Shown here in pieces: positions 57,212 through 64,000 of a stretch of DNA of 64,000 nt (the first letter of the stretch is position 1; each line of letters starts with the position of its first letter). A model generated the notes under the pieces. It made no database searches, had not been told where the DNA came from, and saw only the letters and a program-made list of their open reading frames with translations. Source of the stretch: Plasmodium malariae (taxonomy: Eukaryota > Apicomplexa > Aconoidasida > Haemosporida > Plasmodiidae); contig NC_041785.1 of NCBI RefSeq assembly GCF_900090045.1, forward strand, positions 2,333,001-2,397,000, written 5' to 3'. The position numbers and the translations under genes are program-made.

Positions 57212-57796
57212 CTAAGACAACTCACGGTTGTACTTATTAACGGTCTGTCGTAATATATTCATAAATTTTACATCAGTTTTATAGTCATACGTTTTTTTCA
57301 AAGCTTCCTGCGGTGCAGTATCCAATGGATTTTCTTCCACTTGCTCATACTCGTCTTCTTTTTTTTTATCATCAGGCCATGGTATAACAACTCCTGACTT
57401 TTTTGATATGCGAATTATTTGATTATCATCTGTATATCTAATACATACTTTTGTATTTGTTTTTAAAAAGCTATCAATTAACTGAACATTAGAGTAATGA
57501 ATTTTTTTTTCAATATAAACAAATTTATTGTCAATAAAAAGTTTTCTTAAATTACATCCTTTTACTTTCACCATATTTCTAAATCTATCACAGCATAACA
57601 CTTCTCCAATTTTTCCTTTATCTTTTCCAGATATTACTTTTACTTCATCCCCTGTTTTTATCTTCCATAGTTTAATAATATTTCGCGGCTTAATTATTTT
57701 ATGATTTCTCACCTGAACAGTTAATAAAAAAAAGTTACTCACCTTGCTCGGCAATACATGATTGCTAATTTTACTCGTAAAAAGGGAACAAATCAT
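57212..57796 (-). CDS. Ribosomal protein uL24, organellar type (KOW motif)
   Basis: Product of 194 residues if read as one exon, start at the ATG 57796 (MICSLFTSKISN), since the frame upstream has only TTG. The KOW motif is clear: KTGDEVKVISGKDKGKIGEV, at about residues 47-66, followed by the usual uL24 strands (NMVKVKGCNLRK). The C-terminal 60 residues are an extension (KSGVVIPWPDDKKKEDE). uL24 is an early-binding protein of the large ribosomal subunit. The N-terminal extension of about 40 residues, rich in Ser/Lys and free of acids, suggests import into the mitochondrion, with the apicoplast as the alternative. A 30-nt in-frame segment (57742-57713) has GTGAGT at one end and CAG at the other and may be a tiny intron; removing it joins SK to VRNHK. 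Confidence 0.9.
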   Translation of the reverse strand: MICSLFTSKISNHVLPSKVSNFFLLTVQVRNHKIIKPRNIIKLWKIKTGDEVKVISGKDKGKIGEVLCCDRFRNMVKVKGCNLRKLFIDNKFVYIEKKIHYSNVQLIDSFLKTNTKVCIRYTDDNQIIRISKKSGVVIPWPDDKKKEDEYEQVEENPLDTAPQEALKKTYDYKTDVKFMNILRQTVNKYNRELS

Positions 57797-57866
57797 TTTT
57801 TCCAAAATCTTAACAAGCTTTTACTTCATCATTCCATGGGTAACTTCAAAAAGGGAAAGGAAAGGA

Positions 57867-57897
<31 letters not shown>

Positions 57898-58874
57898 GAA
57901 GTTAACAGGATGGCTTAAGCTCAAAATGGGTCAGAGGATGTACCTGTATACATATGAATATGTATATACATGTATATGTTCATTAACTACACACTTTGCG
58001 TAAAAATAAATTTATAATACAAGCAAATTGTAGAAGAAACTTATTATACCTTGTGGGGATATACATTTTTGTAAACTACCTCAATGTACACCTTTAAGAT
58101 CCGATCCGAGTGAATGGCTAGGCAATATATTTTTACAATTCATTCTTTTTAAAAAAAAAGAAAAAACCATGACAATATGAATGTATATGAGAATGTGAAG
58201 TGATTTAAGTGCGTTTGTGCATGTGAATGGGACTCTGAATGTCAATGTAAATGTAAATGTGAACGTAAATGTAAACGTAAATGTAAACGTAAATGTAAAC
58301 GTAAATGTAAATGTTTATTAAAAAAAATATATAGAGAGAGCACTGCAAAACGACTGTTTAAGATTTCCCATTTCCCATCGACCAGCCAAAAAAAAAGGTA
58401 AAAAAAAAAGAAAAATTAAACCATACAAAAAAAAAATTATAATATAATAAAGAAAAAAATAGCGAAAAAATATTAAGTAGCAAAAACATAACCAAATGTA
58501 GCAAAAACTGAACGAAGTGTAGCAAAAACATAACCAAATGTAGCAAAAACTGAACGAAGTGTAGCAAAAACATAACCAAATGTAGCAAAAACTGAACGAA
58601 GTGTAGCAAAAACATAACAAAATACAGCAAAAAAAAAAAAAAAAAGAAGAAAATATATAATGAAAAAAAACCACGATGCGTTAAAGAAAGAACAAGAAAG
58701 AGCTGTCCAAACAAACGCAGTATACCCCCCCTCCCGTGCATAACTGCAAACATTGCCTGAACCAATAATATATTTTTTATTTTATAGAAAGCATAATATA
58801 TCTATCATGTGTTGAAGTGGTAAATTTATACATCACTATTTTACAAAAGGACGGTTTGATCGAAATTTTGGAGA
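57797..58874. other. Divergent spacer with repeats
   Basis: Contains poly-A at 57870-57900, a 12-bp aaatgtaaacgt array at 58240-58312, and a 42-bp array at 58490-58620. No gene was recognised. The sequence just before 58875 has another open frame that crosses the true start of the next gene. Confidence 0.55.
58490..58625. repeat. 42-bp tandem repeat, about three copies
   Basis: The unit combines aaccaaatgtagcaaaaact and gaacgaagtgtagcaaaaacat, repeated about three times, next to poly-A tracts. Confidence 0.9.
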
Positions 58875-59506
58875 ATGGACAAATTGAAAAACCTACTTTT
58901 TGTCAAAAATGGAAATTTTTCCGTAAGTTTGAATCAGCCGAAGGGCATAGAACAAATGAGATAGGAAACATACATGTATATGCGTGTGGGTTTTTTGTGT
59001 ATATATTTTCTCGTTTTCGCTTTTATGAATTTGTTTGAACAGAACTGCCCAGTAATGATCATATGTCTGCCTTTTCTCTTCATTTAAGAACGCACAAATA
59101 AAGCTATTAGCTTTTACTTCTTTAAGCATGCTGATATTAATGGTAACGGGAGATGGCATACAAACCCCCTTGGGTTACGTCAAACATGTTAAGAAAGAAA
59201 TGGAAAAAGAAAAGGAGGCCAACGAATCACTTGAAAAGAGATTATTAAAAGAACTGGGATATACCACGTAATTTTTTTTTTTTTTTTTTTTTTTTTGAAA
59301 AATCATAAAATATCATAATTAATTAAAATCTATATGGAAATGTAAAAAGACGTTGGACAAAATTTTGTTACGTTTGTGTGTGTCCATTCGTTTTGCGTTT
59401 TTATTTTTTATATTTTTTTTTTTTTTTTTTCTCTTGCCATTTCCGAAGTTATCACGAATGGAAGAGGGCAGGCATTTTACCACCAGATGATAAACGAAAC
59501 GAATAG
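58875..59506 (+). CDS. Small spliced membrane protein, 94 aa, unknown function
   Basis: Three exons found by splice phase: 58875-58922 (MDKLKNLLFVKNGNFS, GTAAGT donor), 59089-59267 and 59449-59506 (TAG). Acceptors end TTTAAG and CCGAAG after T-rich tracts. The 285 nt are a clean open frame of 94 residues with mixed composition, unlike the noise around it. Residues 18-42 form one hydrophobic segment (IKLLAFTSLSMLILMV) followed by GIQTPLGY, a charged helix (VKHVKKEMEKEKEANESLEK) and the tail LPPDDKRNE. A single-span protein with a charged helix after the span resembles small mitochondrial inner-membrane assembly or respiratory subunits, but I recognise no family. It is missed by single-frame ORF calling because each exon is short; other frames through the region end at stops. 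Confidence 0.78.
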
Positions 59507-60056
59507 GAAATATAATCTTAGTTTTACCTCAGCAGTTACTATGTTGAGTGCTGTCATGTATTTCTCTCTAAAAATTACTGATATATTATAATTCTTCAGA
59601 GGGGTTTTCAACCAGTTACTGTTCATCTTGTAAAAAAATTTTTTTTTTTCAAAACTTGTTACTTATATGTAGGGGAAGGATACACTATACATACTACATT
59701 TTATAACATCATATATTATATCAATAGGTGAAAATAAGGACAAAACAGAATGGACATGTATATAACTCCGAATTAAAGCAGCATACATGGAGATGCATGT
59801 ATCACACGTTAAACACCACACACCGCACAGTATACCATTTTGCATTACCATTAATATAAAAATTTTTAACACAAAGAAAAAGAAAAACGAGTGCACAGCA
59901 TAGGGGAATTATATTGCGCATTTTACTGTTTCCGTTCATTAATCTCATTTTCATATCGTATGACATTTTACTTTTTTCTCTTTGCGTGCACAGTTTGCAT
60001 TTGCAAGTGTATCCCGTCGTTGTTGAATAAACGAGCGAACCATTTTTTACACGTCA

Positions 60057-60230
60057 TTATTTATGCAACTTTGTACATATCCGCTTTTTTACTGTGCCAT
60101 ATTCATGCAGCTTTCTATATACCCGCTTTTTTATGTAGCCATATTTATGCGCCTTTGAACATACTCGCTTTTTTACGTTGTCATTAGTTATGTGTACTTC
60201 TACATACCCACTTTTTTCGTTTATACTCAT
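60057..60230 (-). other. Repeat-coded basic ORF, 57 aa, uncertain
   Basis: ATG at 60230 (MSINEKSGYVEVH) to TAA at 60057. It contains about three 14-residue units of the type YGYIKKRVYRKLHE, each coded by a 42-bp DNA unit. Differences among units fall often at third codon positions (CGA/CGG for Arg) or are conservative (Val/Ile), so the reading frame may matter. The product would be strongly basic (Lys/Arg/His). There is also an acceptor-like TATATCAG upstream. No homology is recognised. Alternatively this is a simple degenerate minisatellite that happens to be open. Confidence 0.3.
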
Positions 60231-60569
60231 ATTATATCTATTTAAACAAATTTTTCTTAAAATATCTTTAAGCTTGTTCGCATGATTACATGCACTGATA
60301 TACAACTTCGAAATAATACAACAATATTCCTAAATTTTTGCAATTGTTGAGAATTTAGAAGAATCTTTTCTTTTTTTTTTCACTCGCATATATAAGTGGA
60401 CGTATTATTTAAAAATACAGAGTAAAAAAAAAAAAAGAAAAAGAAAAAAAAAATTGCCCAATAGAAGAAATAATAAAACTCTCTATATTTCACTCCTTTT
60501 TTTGGTTTTTATGTATTATATTTTGGGCTAATGAAGAGAGAAACAATTTTCTTTTTACGATACTTTTGC

Positions 60570-60690
60570 AGTTGTATGTATATGTATGTATAAATATGTA
60601 TATGCATGTATAAATATGTATATGTATGTATAAATATGTATATGCATGTATAAATATGTATGTTTATGTGTATGTATGTGTATGCATATG
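60570..60690. repeat. 24-bp TATG-rich tandem repeat
   Basis: Repeats of tatgtataaatatgtatatg, about five copies, with c/t variants. Confidence 0.88.
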
Positions 60691-60871
60691 TATATATTGC
60701 TATAAACTGATGAGAATGTATTACGTTATTCCCCTTTTTACCTATTTTTTTTTTTTTTTTCTTTTTTGACATACGGAAAAAGTGCACGTTTTACATAATT
60801 CTAAAATGAAAGGCACACAAATGACAAAATGATTGAATGTAAGATGGTACCTTTTTTTTTACTTTTTTAAA

Positions 60872-63800
60872 ATGTTCATGAAAAAGAGAAAAGTGTTTAT
60901 AGATAATATTTATGTAAATCTATACAACATAAAGCAATGTACTAATTTTTCCACTTCTACCATTTTTAATTTAAAAAAAAATAAGCCACTGAACATTGAC
61001 CATGCAAATAGAATTGGCCAAGGAAAGGGGGGAAAAGCAGTGAAAGCAGTGAAAGCGGCAACAGGAGCAGAAGAGGCAGCAGAGGCATCGACAGGGGGGG
61101 GAAGATGCAGACGGAATGAACTACGCCAAAAGTACGGTAAGTTCGAGGAGAATAAGAGAGTAACAAAACTATGCCAAGAATTAGATCAGAATATTAAAAA
61201 AATGGAATACAATCATTACGAAAGGAATTTAACCTATGGTTTGTCGATAGCAGAAAATTCTATTGAGTTATCTCAGTTAATAAATAGAATTAGTAAAAAT
61301 ATATTATTTGTAAATAGTAATCATGTAAGATCAATATATGTAAAACTCATTGACAAAATTTTAAAAATATATGACAACATTCCAATTAGAAGTGTAAGTT
61401 TAATTTTAAATAGTATGCTTAAGCTAAATTATTATCATCGTGAATTTATCTTTTTGTTTTTTAAAAATATAAAACGAGTAATTAATCGGAGTAATTACAT
61501 CGATCTGTGTATCTTATACCATTTTTATGTAAACTCGTTTGATAAAATACATCCCTTTAATATTCCAAATGATCAAGTGTTAAATTCCTTTTTAACAAAA
61601 ATATCGCATACCACTTCGTCTTTACAAATTCATGGCATATCCTGTATACTAAGATGTAACAAGAAGATAGTGAAGAGGATGTTAAGTTCTTTTACAAAAA
61701 ACAACAGGGAATCGCGGGATTATTTGATGAAGGACTTAGAAGATAACACAGTGGATGTGAGTAGCGTCTACTTGTGGGTAAAGAAATCAGGGAGGGAACC
61801 AGATGAGGGAAAAGAGGAAGATGAAAAGGAATTGGACGAAGCGGAGGACGATGATAACGATGCATCAAATTATACCCATAACGATGAAGTCAGAGGGGGG
61901 AAAGGGGGAAACAACTGGAAACATAAAAAAATTTCTGCGTTAAATTTACGGCTTATCGAAAGAATAAATGTTTCTTTAAGAGATAATTTTTATTTAAAAT
62001 TATCATATGCGAACATTCAACAGCTTTGTAATATGCTAGAAGACTTTGAATTTTTTAACTTAGTTGACAACAATTGCTATTATGATGTTTTGAATATATT
62101 GAAGAGGGTTCAAAACTTAGATAAATTTAAAAATTTAGATTATATAAACATATTGAATATTATAAAAAGTCGAAATATAAAATATAATGATGCCCTTTCA
62201 TTCTCTCATTTTTCTTTTCTTTTTGAAGCAATAAAAGACAAAAATGTTGAAGATTTTTCCTCTAACGATTTAGCTGAACTAATGAAGATATTATATTATT
62301 TTAAAAAAATGTACCATCTCAAATTTTGCCTGAACAAGTTAGAATATTCTTTGCACAAAAAGAACCTTAGTGAAGTATCCTCCGTTTCGACTCTGATATA
62401 TCTCCTTTACGAATATTCCATCATAGGGAAGAGTAGCGATGTGATGGGTTCGCTGCAGAGGAGGTTGTTTGACACGATAATGAGCCGTGAATGCAGTGGA
62501 AGTAGCAATGGTAGTGATAACACCGGATGTAGCGACTTGAACGATGGGGGATCCACCTCCTATAATGATATTCCCATAAACGAGCGCATTCTTTTGGTAA
62601 AATCAATCGAAGGATTAATCGATAAGGGCACTATAAATTTAGAGTACTTAAGAAAAAGGGAGTTCTATATAAGTAATTGCAATGAAAACCCTTTCAAAGA
62701 GTCAAATGTTGAGAGATACATCCATTACATATTATACAAAATTTTAGTTTTAGGAAGGGTAAAATATAACGACTTTTCCATTTTTTTGTATTTGTTAAAA
62801 TATGCGCTCTTGTTTTCCCTTCATTTTACCATTAAAGATGTTGTACTACTTTTGAAGGGTCTACACCTTTGTTCTTACTTCATTACTAAGGATAATTATT
62901 TCATTTTTGAAAAAGCGTTAAATTATTTTAGCATTTTTTTAATGCCGCAATACCATTCACATTACAAGAGAAACAAGTCTAACGCTGTGAAGAATGACTT
63001 AATGAAATATGCTATAAATGAATGTAAAGATAATTTTTTTAAATATGAACCTCCAAGAAATGTGCATTGTTTGAATCATATTAGTAGTGTGTACAGACAA
63101 ATGGAGGATATAATTCAGGTGTATTGCGCATATTTACATAATGAGGAAGATGGTAGGTATCAGGAAAAAGAAGTTGATTTGATAGATGAGGTGAGTGATA
63201 ATAATATTTTAAAGAAGAACAGTACATATTATAACGATCAAGATAAATATAACAGTATTATGAATTATAGTTTCATCAAAATTTGTATTGTTGACTGCTG
63301 TAATATATTATATTATTTTCGAAAATTGAATTATGTAAACCATGATGTAATTAATGTTATCTTAAAAAATGTGTATGGAAATATAAATTTTTTAAAAAAT
63401 AAACATATCCTTAAAATGATAAGTGGATTTAGCATAATAAAAAATATTGATGAGTATTTCTCTTCTTTTAATTCTATTTTTAAGAAAATATTATTTCAAT
63501 TTTTTTTGTCCCATAAGGAGAGTGACGAAAATAATACAGTAAAAGTAGACGAGACTATCAAGCTATTTTACTTAGTTAGTAAATTACGTATAGATAAAGA
63601 GTCAATAAATTACTATATTAGAAAGTATATTTTGATTTATTTGGAAAACTTGTTAGAAAAAAATGAATTAACTGTAAACAACCTTCAGCTATTGTTTGGG
63701 GGGTTTAAGTATATGTATCCTTATCGATATATAGGTTTGATAGAGTACTCTTTGAAACGAATTCATCAGATGGTGTATGATGAGAGGAGTGGCAGTTACA

Positions 63801-64000
63801 ATAGGGGTGATGATAATGTTAGGGGAGACAATTTAGAGAGTCATATGAATTGTTCCAAACGTTATATTGTGGGGGGAAATACCAAAAGGAGGAAGACAAA
63901 ATGTGCGTTTTCTATTTCCTTTTTAAAAATATATTTCTCATCATTGCCAATTTTAGTAAACCCATCTTTGAACATCTACTCTAATGTGAATAAGTTGTAC
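60872..64000 (+). CDS. Long helical-repeat protein resembling RAP family, 3' end outside window
   Basis: ATG at 60872 (MFMKKRKVFIDN), then an uninterrupted frame of 1043 codons to the end of the window. The first 40 residues are basic and Asn/Ser/Thr rich, fitting a mitochondrial targeting sequence. Next comes a short Lys/Ala/Glu low-complexity tract. From about residue 85 the protein is a long series of amphipathic helices with Leu, Ile, Phe and Asn (SIAENSIELSQLINRISKN, then VRSIYVKLIDKILK), with acidic or Ser/Gly inserts near residues 310-345 and 540-560. This style is typical of the large apicomplexan family of organellar RNA-binding proteins that end in a RAP domain and carry helical octotricopeptide-like repeats. 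The RAP domain itself would lie beyond the window, so the family call is an inference. Confidence 0.7.
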   Translation, partial: MFMKKRKVFIDNIYVNLYNIKQCTNFSTSTIFNLKKNKPLNIDHANRIGQGKGGKAVKAVKAATGAEEAAEASTGGGRCRRNELRQKYGKFEENKRVTKLCQELDQNIKKMEYNHYERNLTYGLSIAENSIELSQLINRISKNILFVNSNHVRSIYVKLIDKILKIYDNIPIRSVSLILNSMLKLNYYHREFIFLFFKNIKRVINRSNYIDLCILYHFYVNSFDKIHPFNIPNDQVLNSFLTKISHTTSSLQIHGISCILRCNKKIVKRMLSSFTKNNRESRDYLMKDLEDNTVDVSSVYLWVKKSGREPDEGKEEDEKELDEAEDDDNDASNYTHNDEVRGGKGGNNWKHKKISALNLRLIERINVSLRDNFYLKLSYANIQQLCNMLEDFEFFNLVDNNCYYDVLNILKRVQNLDKFKNLDYINILNIIKSRNIKYNDALSFSHFSFLFEAIKDKNVEDFSSNDLAELMKILYYFKKMYHLKFCLNKLEYSLHKKNLSEVSSVSTLIYLLYEYSIIGKSSDVMGSLQRRLFDTIMSRECSGSSNGSDNTGCSDLNDGGSTSYNDIPINERILLVKSIEGLIDKGTINLEYLRKREFYISNCNENPFKESNVERYIHYILYKILVLGRVKYNDFSIFLYLLKYALLFSLHFTIKDVVLLLKGLHLCSYFITKDNYFIFEKALNYFSIFLMPQYHSHYKRNKSNAVKNDLMKYAINECKDNFFKYEPPRNVHCLNHISSVYRQMEDIIQVYCAYLHNEEDGRYQEKEVDLIDEVSDNNILKKNSTYYNDQDKYNSIMNYSFIKICIVDCCNILYYFRKLNYVNHDVINVILKNVYGNINFLKNKHILKMISGFSIIKNIDEYFSSFNSIFKKILFQFFLSHKESDENNTVKVDETIKLFYLVSKLRIDKESINYYIRKYILIYLENLLEKNELTVNNLQLLFGGFKYMYPYRYIGLIEYSLKRIHQMVYDERSGSYNRGDDNVRGDNLESHMNCSKRYIVGGNTKRRKTKCAFSISFLKIYFSSLPILVNPSLNIYSNVNKLY

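Larger units (their letters stand above)
59507..60871. other. Intergenic region between two plus-strand genes
   Basis: Contains the three-copy 42-bp repeat ORF on the minus strand (60057-60230, listed separately), A-rich tracts at 60420-60455 and a TATGTATAAATA array at 60570-60690. The rest is low-complexity and shows no gene. Confidence 0.6.

Noticed and set aside
1..64000. CRISPR arrays, bacterial operons, insertion sequences, tRNA or rRNA genes
   Set aside because: All direct repeats are tandem without unique spacers, splice-interrupted genes show a eukaryotic nuclear genome, and no transposase frame or tRNA-like T-loop with paired arms was recognised by eye. A tRNAscan-SE and Infernal run would be decisive for RNAs.

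Overview
The window looks like nuclear DNA of a malaria parasite (Plasmodium). Intergenic DNA is extremely A+T rich and full of (AT)n, poly-A/T and short tandem repeats. Coding sequence is lysine/asparagine rich with low-complexity inserts, and many genes are cut by small GT-AG introns with T-rich acceptors. From memory, an elongase, RAD50, an NDK-annotated gene and Aurora-related kinase 1 lie close together on P. falciparum chromosome 6, so this is probably the syntenic region of another Plasmodium species. I cannot name the species from sequence alone.

Layout, left to right: a two-RRM RNA-binding protein running off the left edge (minus, 4 exons seen); 5.4 kb without a firm gene; a 1310-residue Asn-rich coiled-coil protein (plus); a five-exon fatty-acid elongase (minus); about 4.5 kb of repeat-rich spacer; RAD50 (plus, one exon); a 275-residue unknown protein (minus); a seven-exon, 1854-residue protein joining three NDK-like domains, a DPY30-like helix pair and five adenylate-kinase-like modules (plus); a CABLES-type cyclin-box protein broken at a 23-A run (plus); an EF-hand protein (plus); an Aurora-type kinase with at least five exons (minus); a six-exon acylphosphatase-like protein (plus); a multi-KH RNA-binding protein (minus); a 4.9 kb repeat-rich gap; mitochondrial/organellar ribosomal protein uL24 (minus); a previously hidden three-exon 94-residue membrane protein (plus); and the 5' part of a long protein that resembles apicomplexan RAP/helical-repeat proteins (plus, runs off the right edge).

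Several genes were reconstructed here by joining exons whose splice phases agree and whose joined products match a family: the elongase, the NDK/AK protein, the kinase, the acylphosphatase-like protein, the RRM protein and the 94-residue protein. The genes are not an operon. Themes are genome maintenance and division (RAD50, Aurora-like kinase, cyclin-box protein), RNA binding (RRM, KH, the long 3' protein), lipid synthesis (elongase) and probably the male-gamete axoneme (NDK/DPY30/AK protein, by analogy with ciliary NME and AK proteins).

No tRNA, rRNA, CRISPR array, transposon or viral insertion was recognised. The most interesting items are the NDK-DPY30-AK fusion with mostly inactivated catalytic centres, the RAD50 with two CxxC motifs, the Aurora-like kinase with HLD in place of HRD plus an apparent one-base frame break, and several small spliced genes that are invisible to a simple ORF scan.
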